Of a stretch of DNA of 64,000 nt, positions 12,573-26,091 are shown one piece after another. The DNA comes from Calliopsis andreniformis. Its lineage: Eukaryota; Arthropoda; Insecta; Hymenoptera; Andrenidae. A program made the position numbers and the translations under genes. Every line of letters starts with the position of its first letter. Position 1 is the first letter of the stretch. The stretch covers positions 1 to 64,000 of the forward strand of contig NW_027480564.1 of NCBI RefSeq assembly GCF_051401765.1, in the 5' to 3' direction. The notes under the pieces are model-generated. The model ran no database searches and was not told the DNA's origin. It was given only the letters and a program-made list of their open reading frames with translations.

Positions 12573-12586
12573 TTGAGGATTGAAGA
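12573..12586 (+). other. A1/A2 junction with 14 bp shared sequence
   Basis: TTGAGGATTGAAGA is common to the end of the A unit (seen with its native right flank GAATGAGG at 26039-26060) and to the M1 sequence upstream of GATGAGGATTGAGGATCG (seen near 118-140). The duplication endpoints therefore fall in a 14 bp identity in heptamer register, as expected of unequal exchange or microhomology-mediated joining. Confidence 0.7.
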
Positions 12587-13466
12587 TGAGGATTGAGGAT
12601 CGAGGATGGAGGGTTGAGGATTGAGGGTTGAGGATTGAGGATTGAGGATTGAAGATTAAGGATTGAGGATAGATGATTGAAGATTCAGGACTGAGTGTTG
12701 AGAACAGAGTGACGAGGATTGATGTCTGTGAACTGAGATTTAAAAATTGAAGATTGAGGGTTGAGTATTGAAAACTGAGAGTTGAGGATTTTCTATTGAG
12801 GATTGAGGATTGAAGGCTGAGGGTTGAGGATTGAGGTTTCAGAATTCAGGATTGATAATTGAATATTGAGGATTGAGGATCGAGGGCTGAGAATTGAGGA
12901 TTGAGGATTGAGGATTGAGGATTGAGGATTGAGGGTTGAGGATTGATGGTTGAGGACAGAGTATTGAAAACTGAGAATCGAAGATATTCTATTGAGGATT
13001 GAAAATTGAGGATTGAGGATTGAGGATTGAGGATTAAGTGTTGAGGATTGATGTTTGAGGTTTGATGATTGACGATTGTGGAAGGAGGATTGGGGATTGA
13101 GGATTGAGGATTGATGGTTGAGGATTGAGGATTGACGGTTGAGGATTGAGAATTGAGGATTGAGGATTGACGATTGAGGATTGAGGATTGAGGATTGAGG
13201 ATTGAGGATTGAAGATTGAGGATTGAGCATTGAGGGTTGAGTATTGAGTGTTGATGATTGAAGATTGAGGATTGAGAATGGATGATTGAGGATTGATGAT
13301 TGAAGTTTGAGGGTTGATTACTGAGTGCTGAGGATTGATGACTCAGTGTTGAGGGTTGAGGGTTGACGATTGTGGAGTGAGGATTGAGGATTGAGTATTG
13401 AGGATTGAGCATTGAGGATTGAGTGTTGAGGATTGAAGATTGAGGATTGAGAATTGATGATTGAGG

Positions 13467-16097
13467 ATTGAAGATTGAGGACAGAGTATTGAAAACTGAG
13501 AGTTGAGGATATTCTGTTGAGGATTGAGATTTGAGTATTGACGATTGAGGATTCAGGATTGAGTATTGATGGCTGCAGTTTGAGGATTGAAGATGAGGAT
13601 TGAGGATCGAGGTTGGAGGGTTGAGGATTGAGGGTTGAGGATTGAGGATTGAGGATTGAAGATTAAGGATTGAGGATAGATGATTGAAGACTCAGGACTG
13701 AGTGTTGAGAACAGTGTGACGAGGATTGATGTCTGTGAACTGAGACTTAAAAATTGAAGATTGAGGGTTGAGTATTGAAAACTGAGAATTGAGGATTTTC
13801 TATTGAGGATTGAGGCTCGAGGACTGAGGATTGAGGATTGAGTATTGAGGCTCGAGGACTGAGGATTGAGGATTGAGTACTGAGGATTGAAGATTGAGGA
13901 TTGAGGATTGAGGATTGAGGCTTGAGGACTGAGGATTCAGGATTGAATATTGAGGATTGAGAATTAATGACTGAGGATTGAGGATCGAGGATTGAGCATT
14001 GATTATTGAGGATTGAGGTTTGAGGACGGAGGATTCAGGATTGAGGATTGGGGATTGAGGTTTGAGGATTCAGGATTGATAATTGAGGATTGAGTATTGA
14101 GGATTGAGGATAGAGGACTGAAGGTTGAGGATTGAGTACTGTGGACTGAGGGTTGAGGATTGAGGTTTGAGAATTGAGGATTGAGGATTGCGGATTGAGG
14201 ATTGAGGATTGAGTATTGAGTGTCGAGGATTGAAGATTGAATATAGAGGTTTGAGGATTGTTGATTGATGATTGAGTACTGAGAGTTGAGGATAGAGTGT
14301 TGAGAATTGATGTTCGGGAACTGAGATTTGAAGATTGCAGGTTGAGGATTGAGTATTGAATACTGGGAATTGAGGATTTTCTATTGAGGGTTGAGAATTG
14401 AGGATTGAGGATTGAGGATTGAGGATTGAGGATTGAGGATTGAGGATTGAGGATTGACGGTTGAGGACAGAGTATTGAAAACTGAGAATCGAAGATATTC
14501 TATTGAGGACTGAAAATTGAGGATTGAGGATTGAGGATTGAGGATTAAGGGTTGAGGATTGATGTTTGAGGTTTGAGGATTGACGATTGTGGATTGTGGA
14601 TTGGGGATTGAGGATTGAGGATTGATGGTTGAGGATTGAGGATTGACGATTGAGGATTGAGGATTGAGGTTTGAGGATAGACGATTGTGGATTGAGGATT
14701 GGGGATTGAGGATTGAGGATTGATGGTTGAGGATTGAGGATTGACGATTGAGGATTGAGGATTGAGGATTGAGGATTGAAGATTGAGGATTGAGGATTGA
14801 GGATTGAGGATTGAGGATTGAGGATTGAGCATTGAGGGTTGAGTATTGAGTGTTGATGATTGAAGATTGAGGATTGAGAATGGATGATTGAGGATTGATG
14901 ATTGAAGATTGAGGGTTGATTACTGAGTGTTGAGGATTGATGACTCAGGGTTGAGGGTTGAGGATTGATGATTGAGGATTGAGGATTGAGGATTGAGGAT
15001 TGAGGATCGAGGATTGAGCATTGAGGATTGAGTGTTGAGGATTGAAGATTGAGGATTGAGAATTGATGATTGAGGATTGAGAATTGATGATTGAGGATTG
15101 AAGATTGAGGACAGAGTATTGAAAACTGAGAGTTGAGGATATTCTGTTGAGGATTGAGATTTGAGAATTGACGATTGAGGATTCAGGATTGAGTATTGAT
15201 GGCTGCAGTTTGAGGATTGAAGATGAGGATTGAGGATCGAAGATGGAGGGTTGAGGATTGAGGGTTGAGGACTGAGGATTGAGGATTGAAGATTCAGGAT
15301 TGAGAATAGATGATTGAAGATTGAGAACTGAGTGTTGAGAACTGAGTGACGAGAATTGATGTCTGTGAAATGAGATTTCAAAAATTGAAGATTGAGGGTT
15401 GAGTATTGAAAACTGAGAGTTGAGGATTTCCTATTGAGGATTGAGGATTGAAGGCTGAGGGTTGAGGATTGAACATTGAGGATTGAGAACTGATGACTGA
15501 GGATTGAGGATTGAGGATCGAGGGCTGAGAATTGAGGATTGAGGATTGAGGATTGAGGATTGAGGGTTGAGGATTGATGGTTGAGGACAGAGTATTGAAA
15601 ACTGAGAATCGAAGATATTCTATTGAGGATTGAAAATTGAGGATTGAGGATTGAGGATTGAGGATTAAGGGTTGAGGATTGATGTTTGAGGTTTGATGAT
15701 TGACGATTGTGGAAGGAGGACTGGGGATTGAGGATTGAGGATTGATGGTTGAGGATTGAGGATTGACGATTGAGGATTGAGAATTGAGGATTGAGGATTG
15801 ACGATTGAGGATTGAGGATTGAGGATTGAGGATTGAGGATTGAAGATTGAGGATTGAGCATTGAGGGTTGAGTATTGAGTGTTGATGATTGAAGATTGAG
15901 GATTGAGAATGGATGATTGAGGATTGATGATTGAAGTTTGAGGGTTGATTACTGAGTGCTGAGGATTGATGACTCAGTGTTGAGGGTTGAGGGTTGACGA
16001 TTGTGGAGTGAGGATTGAGGATTGAGTATTGAGGATTGAGCATTGAAGATTGAGTGTTGAGGATTGAAGATTGAGGATTGAGAATTGATGATTGAGG
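13467..16097 (+). repeat. M1 higher-order repeat, copy 1 in A2
   Basis: This is the direct +13,466 counterpart of positions 1-2631. One difference seen is c15721 where A1 has t2255. It shares the same internal landmarks in the same order. Confidence 0.85.
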
Positions 16098-18666
16098 ATT
16101 GAAGATTGAGGACAGAGTATTGAAAACTGAGAGTTGAGGATATTCTGTTGAGGATTGAGATTTGAGTATTGACGATTGAGGATTCAGGATTGAGTATTGA
16201 TGGCTGCAGTTTGAGGATTGAAGATGAGGATTGAGGATCGAGGATGGAGGGTTGAGGATTGAGGGTTGAGGATTGAGGATTGAATATTGAAGATTAAGGA
16301 TTGAGGATAGATGATTGAAGACTCAGGACTGAGTGTTGAGAACAGTGTGACGAGGATTGATGTCTGTGAACTGAGACTTAAAAATTGAAGATTGAGGGTT
16401 GAGTATTGAAAACTGAGAATTGAGGATTTTCTATTGAGGATTGAGGCTCGAGGACTGAGGATTGAGGATTGAGTATTGATGCTCGAGGACTGAGGATTGA
16501 GGATTGAGTACTGAGGATTGAAGATTGAGGATTGAGGATTGAGGATTGAGGCTTGAGGACTGAGGATTGAGGATTGAATATTGAGGATTGAGAATTAATG
16601 ACTGAGGATTGAGGATCGAGGATTGAGCATTGATTATTGAGGATTGAGGTTTGAGGACGGAGGATTCAGGATTGAGGATTGGGGATTGAGGTTTGAGGAT
16701 TCAGGATTGATAATTGAGGATTGAGAATTGAGGATTGAGGATAGAGGACTGAAGGTTGAGGATTGAGTACTGTGGACTGAGGGTTGAGGATTGAGGTTTG
16801 AGAATTGAGGATTGAGGATTGCGGATTGAGGATTGAGGATTGAGTATTGAGTGTCGAGGATTGAAGATTGAATATAGAGGTTTGAGGATTGTTGATTGAT
16901 GATTGAGGACTGAGAGTTGAGGATAGAGTGTTGAGAATTGATGTTCGGGAACTGAGATTTGAAGATTGCAGGTTGAGGATTGAGTATTGAATACTGGGAA
17001 TTGAGGATTTTCTATTGAGGGTTGAGAATTGAGGATTGAGGATTGAGGATTGAGGATTGAGGATTGAGGATTGAGGATTGAGGATTGAGGATTGACGGTT
17101 GAGGACAGAGTATTGAAAACTGAGAATCGAAGATATTCTATTGAGGATTGAAAATTGAGGATTGAGGATTGAGGATTGAGGATTAAGGGTTGAGGATTGA
17201 TGTTTGAGGTTTGAGGATTGACGATTGTGGATTGAGGATTGGGGAATGAGGATTGAGGATTGATGGTTGAGGATTGAGGATTGACGATTGAGGATTGAGG
17301 ATTGAGGTTTGAGGATAGACGATTGTGGATTGAGGATTGGGGATTGAGGATTGAGGATTGATGGTTGAGGATTGAGGATTGACGATTGAGGATTGAGGAT
17401 TGAGGATTGAGGATTGAAGATTGAGGATTGAGGATTGAGGATTGAGGATTGAGGATTGAGGATTGAGCATTGAGGGTTGAGTATTGAGTGTTGATGATTG
17501 AAGATTGAGGATTGAGAATGGATGATTGAGGATTGATGATTGAAGATTGAGGGTTGATTACTGAGTGTTGAGGATTGATGACTCAGGGTTGAGGGTTGAG
17601 GATTGATGATTGAGGATTGAGGATTGAGGATTGAGGATTGAGGATCGAGGATTGAGCATTGAGGATTGAGTGTTGAGGATTGAAGATTGAGGATTGAGAA
17701 TTGATGATTGAGGATTGAAGATTGAGGACAGAGTATTGAAAACTGAGAGTTGAGGATATTCTGTTGAGGATTGAGATTTGAGAATTGACGATTGAGGATT
17801 CAGGATTGAGTATTGATGGCTGCAGTTTGAGGATTGAAGATGAGGATTGAGGATCGAAGATGGAGGGTTGAGGATTGAGGGTTGAGGACTGAGGATTGAG
17901 GATTGAAGATTCAGGATTGAGAATAGATGATTGAAGATTGAGAACTGAGTGTTGAGAACTGAGTGACGAGGATTGATGTCTGTGAACTGAGATATAACAA
18001 TTGAAGATTGAGGGTTGAGTATTGAAAACTGAGAGTTGAGGATTTTCTATTGAGGATTGAGGATTGAAGGCTGAGGGTTGAGGATTGAGGTTTCAGAATT
18101 CAGGATTGATAATTGAATATTGAGGATTGTGGATCGAGGGCTGAGAATTGAGGATTGAGGATTGAGGATTGAGGATTGAGGATTGAGGGTTGAGGATTGA
18201 TGGTTGAGGACACAGTATTGAAAACTGAGAATCGAAGATATTCTATTGAGGATTGAAAATTGAGGATTGAGGGTTGAGGATTGAGGATTAAGGGTTGAGG
18301 ATTGATGTTTGAGGTTTGAGGATTGACGATTGTGGATTGAGGATTGGGGATTGAGGATTGAGGATTGATGGTTGAGGATTGAGGATTGACGATTGAGGAT
18401 TGAGGAATGAGGATTGAGGATTGACGATTGAGGATTGAGGATTGAGGATTGAGGATTGAGGATTGAGGATTGAAGATTGAGGATTGAGCTTTGAGGGTTG
18501 AGTATTGAATGTTGATGATTGAAGATTGAGGATTGAGAATGGATGATCGAGGATTGATGATTGAAGATTGAGGGTTGATTACTGAGTGTTGAGGATTGAT
18601 GACTCAGGGTTGAGGGTTGAGGATTGACGATTGAGGAGTGAGGATTGAGGATTGAGGGTTGAGGAT
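16098..18666 (+). repeat. M1 higher-order repeat, copy 2 in A2
   Basis: This is the +13,466 counterpart of 2632-5200. One substitution was noted, a17246 for t3780. The right edge is approximate, as in A1. Confidence 0.8.
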
Positions 18667-21226
18667 CGATGATTGAGTATTGAAGATTGAGTATTGATCA
18701 CTGAGGATTGAGGATTGAGGATTGAGGATTGAGGATTGAGGATTGAGGATTGAAGATTGAATATTGAGGATTGAAGATTGAGGATTGAGGATTGAGGGTT
18801 GAGGATGGAGGATGAGGGCTGAGGGTTCAGGATTGAGGTTTGTGGTCTGAGGACTGAGGATTGAGGATCGAGAGTCGAGGATTAAGGATTGAGGATTGAG
18901 GATTGAGGATTGAGAATTGAGGATTGATGATTGAGGGTTGAAAATTGAATATTGAGGATTGAAGATTGAGGATTGATGATTAAGGATTGAGGATGGAGGA
19001 TGAGGGCTGAGGGTTGAGGGTTGAGGTTTGAGGACTGAGGGCTGAGGATTGAGGATTGAGAAGTGAGGATTGAGGGTTGAGGTTTGAAGATTGACGATTG
19101 TGTATTGCGGATTGAAGAATGAGGACTGAGGATTGAGGATTGAGGATTGAGGGTTGAAGATTGAGTATTGAGGATTGAAGATTGACGATTGAGGATTGAG
19201 GATTGAGGATTGAGGGTTGAGGATTGAGGATTAAAGATTGAGGATTGGGTATTGAGGACTGAACATTGAGGATTGTGGATTGAGGATTGAAGGTTGAATA
19301 TTGATGAATTAAGATTAACGATTGAGGATTGAGGGTTGTGGATTGAGGACGAGGACTGAGAGTTGAGTATTGATACTTGAGGTCTGAGGATTGAGGATTG
19401 AGGATTGCGAATTGAGGATTGAGGATTGACGATTGAGGATTGAGGATTGACGATTGAAGACTGAGGACTGAGGATTGAGTATTGAAGAATGAGGACAGAG
19501 GGTTAAGGATTGAGGATCAAGGTTTGAGGATTGAAGGCTGAGGTTTGAGGATTGACGATTGAGGATTGAGGTTTGGGGATTGAGGATTGAGGATTGGTGG
19601 TTGAGGATTGAGGATAGACGATTGAGGATTGACGATTGAGGATTGAGGATTGAGGATTGAGGATTGAGGATTGAGCATTGAGGATTGAGTGTTGAGGATT
19701 GAAGATTGAGGATTGAGAATTGATGATTGAGGATTGAAGATTGAGGGCAGAGTATTGAAAACTGAGAATTGAAGATATTCTATTGAGGATTGAAAATTGA
19801 GGATTGAGGATTGAAGATTGAGGATTAAGGGTTGAGGATTGAAGTCTGAGGTTTGAGGATAGACGATTGTGGATTGAGGATTGGGGACTGAGGATTGAGG
19901 ATTGATGGTTGAGGATTGAGGATTGACGATTGAGGATTGAGGATTGAGGATTGAGGATTGAAGATTGAGGATTGAGGATTGAGGATTGAGGATTGAGGAT
20001 TGAGGATTGAGCATTGAGGGTTGAGTATTGAGTGTTGATGATTGAAGATTGAGCATTGAGAATGGATGATTGAGGATTGATGATTGAAGATTGAGGGTTG
20101 ATTACTGAGTGTTGAGGATTGATGACTCATGGTTGAGGGTTGAGGGTTGACGATTGAGGATTGAGGATTGAGGATTGAGGATCGAGGATTGAGCATTGAG
20201 GATTGAGTGTTGAGGATTGAAGATTGAGGATTGAGAATTGATGATTGAGGATTGAAGATTGAGGACAGAGTATTGAAAACTGAGAGTTGAGGATATTCTG
20301 TTGAGGATTGAGATTTGAGAATTGACGATTGAGGATTCAGGATTGAGTATTGATGGCTGCAGTTTGAGGATTGAAGATGAGGATTGAGGATCGAAGATGG
20401 GGGGTTGAGGATTGAGGGTTGAGGATTGAGGATTGAGGATTGAAGATTAAGGATTGAGGATAGATGATTGAAGATTGCGAACTGAGTGTTGAGAACTGAG
20501 TGACGAGGATTGATGTCTGTGAACTGAGACTTAAAAATTGAAGATTGAGGGTTGAGTATTGAAAACTCAGAGTTGAGGATTTTCTATTGAGGATGGAGGA
20601 TTGAAGGCTGAGGGTTGAGGATTGAGGTTTCAGAATTCAGGATTGATAATTGAATATTGAGGATTGAGGATCGAGGGCTGAGAATTGAGGATTGAGGATT
20701 GAGGATTGAGGATTGAGGATTGAGGGTTGAGGATTGATGCTTTAGGACAGAGTATTGAAAACTGAGAATCGAAGATATTCTATTGAGGATTGAAAATTGA
20801 GGATTGAGGATTGAGGATCGAGGATTAAGGGTTGAGGATTGATGTTTGAGGTTTGAGGATTGACGATTGTGGATTGAGGATTGGGGATTGAGGATTGAGG
20901 ATTGATGGTTGAGGATTGAGGATTGAGGATTGAGGATTGAGGATTGAGGATTGATGGCTGAGGACAGAGTATTGAAAACTGAGAATCGAAGATATTCTAT
21001 TGAGGATTGAAAATTGAGGATTGAGGATTGATGATTGAGGATTAAGGGTTGAGGATTGAAGTTTGAGGTTTGAGGATTGACGACTGTGGATTGAGGATTG
21101 GGGATTGAGGATTGAGGATTGATGGTTGAAGCTTGAGGATTGACGATTGAGGATTGATGGTTGAGGTTTGAGGATTGACGATTGAGTATTGAGGACTGAG
21201 GGTTGAGGATTGAGGTTTCAGAATTC
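18667..21226 (+). repeat. Spacer plus rearranged third M1 copy in A2
   Basis: This is the +13,466 counterpart of 5201-7760, with the same unequal landmark spacing. I noticed no differences from A1 in this stretch. Confidence 0.75.
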
Positions 21227-24200
21227 AGGATTGGTAATTGAATATTGAGGGTTGAGGCTCGAGGACTGAGGATTGAGGATTGAGTATAGAGGATTGAAGA
21301 TTGAGGTTTGAGGATTGAGGATTGAGGATTGAGGATTGAGGATTGAGGATTGAGGATTGAGGATTGAGGATTGAGGATTGAGGATTGAGGATTGAGGATT
21401 GAGGATAGAGGATTGAGCATTGAGGATTGACTGTTGAGGATTGAAGATTGAGGATTGAGAATTGATGATTGAGGGTTGAGGATTGATGACTGAGGGTTGA
21501 ATACTGAGGGTTGACGTTTAAGGGTTGAGGATTGAGTAATGAGGATTGAAGATTGAGTATTGATGATTGATGGTTGATGATTGAGGACTGAGGATTGAGG
21601 ACTGAGGGGTGAGGTTTGAGTGCTGTGAGTTTATGATTGACAATTGAATATTGAGTGTTGAGGCTTGAGGTCTGAGGATTGAGGATTGAATATTGAGGAT
21701 TGATAATTAATGACTGAGGATTGAGGATCGAGGATTGAGCATTAAATGTTGAGGATTGAGGATTGAGGATTGAGGTTTGAGATTTGAGGATTGGCAACTG
21801 AATATTGAGGATTGATGCTTCAGGTCGGAGGATTGAGGATTGAGGATTGAGGATTGATGTTTGAGATTTGAGGATTGACAATTGAATATTGAGGATTGAG
21901 GCTCCAGGTCGGAGGATTGAGGATTGAGGATTGGGGATTGAAGTTTGAGGATTGAGGATTGAGGATTGAGGGATGAGTATTGAGGATTGAGCATTGAGGA
22001 TTGAGGGTTGAGGATTGAGGACGGAGGATTGAGGATTGAGGCTTGAGGATTGAGGATTGAAGATTGGATATTGAGGATTGAAGATTGAGGATCGAGGATT
22101 GAGGATTGAGTATTGAGGATGATGTCTGAGGGTTGAGGATTGAGGTTTGAGGACTGAGGACTGAGGATTGAAGACTGAGGGTTGAGGATGAGGGCAGAGG
22201 GTCAGGGATTGAGGTTTGACGACTGAGGATTGAGGATTGGGGATTGAGAATTGAGGATTGATGATTGAGGACCGAAGATTGAGGATTGGGTATTGAGGAT
22301 AGAGGATTGAGGATGGAGGATGAGGGCTGAGGGTTGAGGAATGAGGTTTGAGTATTGAGTCCTGAGAATTCAGGATATTCTATTGAGTATTGAGAATTGA
22401 GGATTGATGGTTGAGTATTGAGGACTGAGGATTGAGGCTTGAAGGTTGAGTATTGAAGATTCAGGATTGAGGTTTGAGGACTGAGGATTGAGGATTGAAG
22501 ATTGAGGATTGGGGATTGAGGATTGGCGATTGAGTATTGAGTATTGAGAATTGAGGATTGATGGTTGAGTATTGAGGATTCATGGCTGAGGGTTGTGTGT
22601 TGAATATTGAGGGTTGAGGATTGAGGATTGAGGGTTGAGGATTGAGGATTGAAGATTGAGTATTGATGATTGAATATTGAGGATTGAGGATTGAGGATTG
22701 AGGATTGAAGATAGGATATTGAGGATTGAAGATTGAGGATCGAGGATTGAGGACTGAGGATTGAGGCTTGAAGGTTGAGTATTGAAGATTCAGGATTGAG
22801 GGTTGAGCACTGAGGATTGAGGATTGAAGGTTGAGTATTAGGGATTGAAGATTGAGGATTGATGTTTGAGGATTGACGATTGAGGATTGAGGATTGGGTA
22901 TTGAGGATAGTGGATTGAGTATCAAGGATTGAGGATCGAGGATTGAGGATTGAGGATTGAGTATACAGGATTGATGATTGAGGATTGAGGATAGAGGATT
23001 GAAGATTGAGGATTGAGTATTGGGGATTGAAGATTGAGGATTGAGGGTTGAATATTGAAGATTGAGGACTGAGGGTTGAGGATCGGGTGTTGAGTATTTA
23101 TGTTTGAGGATTGGGATTTGAAGACTGAAGAATGTGGATTGACTAATGAAAACTGAGTATTGGCGATATTGGATTGAGGATTTAGAATTAAGGTTTGAGG
23201 ATGGAGGATTGGGTATTGATGGGTGAGGATTGAAGGTTCAGGATTGAGGATTGAGGATTGATGATTGAGGATTGAGGATTGAGCATTGAGGGTTGAGTAT
23301 TGAGTGTTGATGATTGAAGATTGAGGATTGAGAATGGATGATTGAGGATTGATGATTGAAGATTGAGGGTTGATTACTGAGTGTTGAGGATTGATGACTC
23401 ATGGTTGAGGGTTGAGGGTTGACGATTGAGGATTGAGGATTGAGGATTGAGGATCGAGGATTGAGCATTGAGGATTGACTGTTGAGGATTGAAGATTGAG
23501 GATTGAAGATTAAGGATTGAGGATAGATGATTGAAGACTCAGGACTGAGTGTTGAGAACAGTGTGACGAGGATTGATGTCTGTGAACTGAGACTTAAAGA
23601 TTGAAGATTGAGGGTTGAGTATTGAAAACTGAGAATTGAGGATTTTCTATTGAGGATTGAGGCTCGAGGACTGAGGATTGAGGATTGAGTATTGAGGCTC
23701 GAGGACTGAGGATTGAGTATTGAGGATTGAAGATTGAGGATTGAGGTATGAGGATTGAGAATTGCGGATTGATGATTGAGGATTGAAGATTGAGGATTGG
23801 GTATTGAGGATAGAGGATTGAGGATGGAGGATGAGGGCTGAGGGTTGAGGATTGAGGTTTGAGTATTGAGTCCTGAGAATTCAGGATATTCTGTTGAGTA
23901 TTGAGAGTTGAGGATTGATTGTTGAGTATTGAGGATTCATGGCTGGGGGTTGTGTGTTGAATATTGAGGGTTGAGGATTGAGGATTGAGGATTGAGGATT
24001 GAGGATTGAAGATTGAGTATTGATGATTGAATATTGAGGATTGAGGATTGAGGTTTGAGGATTGAGGTCGAGGACTGACGGTAGAGGATTGAGGTTTGAG
24101 GATTGAGGACTGAGGATTGAGGACTGAGGATTGAGCAGTGAGGATTGAGCATTGAGGATTGAAGATTGAAGACTGGGTATTGAGGATTGAAGATTGAGAA

Positions 24201-26052
24201 TTAAGGATTGAAGATTGTGGATTGAGGATCTAGGATTGGAGATTGATTATTGAGGATTGAAGATTGAGGATTGAGGATTGAGGATTGAGGATTGAGAATT
24301 GAGGATGAGGACTGAGGGTTGAGGATTGAGGTTTGAGGAATGAGGATTGAGGGTTGATGATTGAGGATTGAGGATTGAGGATTGAGGAATGAGGATTGAG
24401 GGTTGAGGATTGAGGATTGAGGATTGAGGATTGAGGATTGAGGATTGAGGATTGAGGAATGAGGATTGAGGGTTGAGGATTGAGGATTGAGGATTGAGGA
24501 TTGAGGATTGAGGATTGAGGATTGGGGATTGAATATTGAGTACTGAGGATTGAAGATTGAGGATTGAGGATTGAGGATTGATGATGGAGGATGAGGGCTG
24601 AGGGTTGAGGATTGAGGTTTGAGTATTGAATCCTGAGAATTCAGGATATTCTATTGAGTATTGAGAATTGAGGATTGATGGTTGAGTACTGAGGGCTGAG
24701 GATTGGGGATTGAAGGTTGAGTATTGAGGATTCAGAATTGAGGTTTGAGGGCTGAGGATTGCGGATTGAAGATTGAGTATTGAGGATTGAAGGTTGAGGA
24801 TTGAGGATTGAGGATTAAGGATTGAGGATGATGTCTGAGGGTTGAGGATTGAGGATTGAGGATTGAGGATTGAGGATTGAAGATTGGATATTGAGGATTG
24901 AAGATTGAGGATCGAGGATTGAGGACTGACTATTGAGGCTTGAAGCTTGAGTATTGAAGATTCAGGATTGAGGTTTGAGGACTGAGGATTGAGGATTGAA
25001 GATTGAGTATTAGGGATTGAAGATTGAGGATTAAGGATTGAGGATTGAGTATTGAGGATGATGTCTGAGGTTTGAGGATTGATGTTTGAGGACTGAGGTC
25101 TGAGGATTGAAGACTGAGGGTTGAGGATGAGGGCAGAGGGTCCGGGATTGAGGTTTGACGACTGAGGATTGAGGATTGAGGATTGAAGATTGAATATTGA
25201 GGATTGAAGATTGAGGATTGAGGATTGAGGGATGAGGATGGAGGATTAGGGCTGAGGGTTGAGGATTGAGGTTTGAGGACTGAGGACTGAGGATTGTGGA
25301 TCGAGAGTTGAGGATTGAGGATTGAGGATTGAGGATTGAGGATTGAGAATTGAGGATTGATGATTGAGGGTTGAAAATTGAATATTGAGGATTGAAGATT
25401 GAGGATTGATGATTAAGGATTGAGGATGCAGGATGAGGGCTGAGGGTTGAGGATTGAGATTTGATTATTGAATATTGTGGATTGAGTATTGAACCATGAG
25501 AATTCAGGATATTCTATTGAGTATTGAGAATTGGGGATTGATCGTTGAGTATTGAGGATTCATGTCTGAGGGTTGTGTGTTGAATATTGAGGGTTGAGGG
25601 TTGAGGATTGAGGATTGAGGATGGAGGATGAGGGCTGAGGGTTGAGGATTGAGGTTTGAGTACTGAATCCTGAGAATTCAGGATATTCTATTGAGTATTG
25701 AGAATTGAGGATTGATGGTTGAGTACTGAGGACTGAGCATTGAGGATTGAAGGTTGAGTATTGAGGATTCAGAATTGAGGTTTGAGGACTGACGATTGAG
25801 GATTGAAGATTGAGTATTGAGGATTGAAGTTTGAGGATTGAGCATTGAGGATTGAGGGTTGAGGATGATGTCTGAGGTTTGAGGATTGAGGTTTGAGGAC
25901 TGAGGACTGAGGATTGAGGAGTGAGGATTGAGGATGAGGGCTGAGGGTCGGGGATTGAGGTTTGGCAGCTGAGGACTGAGGATTGAGGATTGAGAATTAA
26001 GGATTGTTGATAGAGGATTGATGATTGAGGATTGGGTATTGAGGATTGAAGA
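21227..26052 (+). repeat. Right part of A2: M3-type block
   Basis: This is the +13,466 counterpart of 7761-12586. Four of the six observed A1/A2 substitutions lie here (23203, 24931, 25830 and 25858). It includes degenerate island copy 2 at 23080-23193 and the embedded M1 fragment at 23226-23766. Confidence 0.8.
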
Positions 26053-26091
26053 ATGAGGATTGAGGATTGAGGATTGAGGATTGAGGGTTGA

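Larger units (their letters stand above)
1..12586 (+). repeat. A1: left copy of the 13,466 bp tandem duplication (truncated by window start)
   Basis: Every base I compared between 1 and 12586 recurs 13,466 bp downstream. For example, the opening ATTGAAGATTGAGGACAGAG recurs at 13467. Identity ends at 12586/26052, where A1 continues into the start of A2 and A2 continues into different sequence. The first ~879 bp of this unit would lie to the left of the window. I found only six single-base differences by eye (t2255c, t3780a, t9737g, g11465t, a12364t, a12392g, A1 to A2) and no net indel, so identity is about 99.9 percent. More differences may exist. Confidence 0.93.
7761..12586 (+). repeat. Right part of A1: M3-type block with DNA hairpin landmark
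   Basis: This block is dominated by module M3. The module contains GATGGAGGATGAGGGCTGAG, then ~45 bp later TCCTGAGAATTCAGGA followed by TATTCTATTGAG, then GATGATGTCTGAGG and GAGGGTC(A/G)GGGATTGAGG. The landmark core CCTGAGAATTCAGG starts at 8895, 10406, 11166 and 12203, with a variant (CCATGAGAATTCAGG) at 12028. The A2 copies are at 22361, 23872, 24632, 25669 and 25494. M1-derived sequence interrupts the block at ~9760-10300. Confidence 0.75.
12587..26052 (+). repeat. A2: complete right copy of the 13,466 bp tandem duplication
   Basis: A2 starts at the A1/A2 junction, within an ATTGAAGATGAGG unit, and ends at 26052, where the A1 counterpart (12586) jumps back to the unit start. All internal modules of A1 recur here at +13,466. 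The first ~880 bp (12587-13466) is the part whose A1 partner lies outside the window. It is M1-type sequence resembling ~6910-7280. The last ~258 bp (25795-26052) is also the first part of unit B1. Confidence 0.93.

Noticed and set aside
1..26052. 13,466 bp duplication as certain assembly artefact
   Set aside because: At least six distinguishing substitutions and a clean recombination-like joint argue for a real duplication, although read evidence would be needed to settle it.
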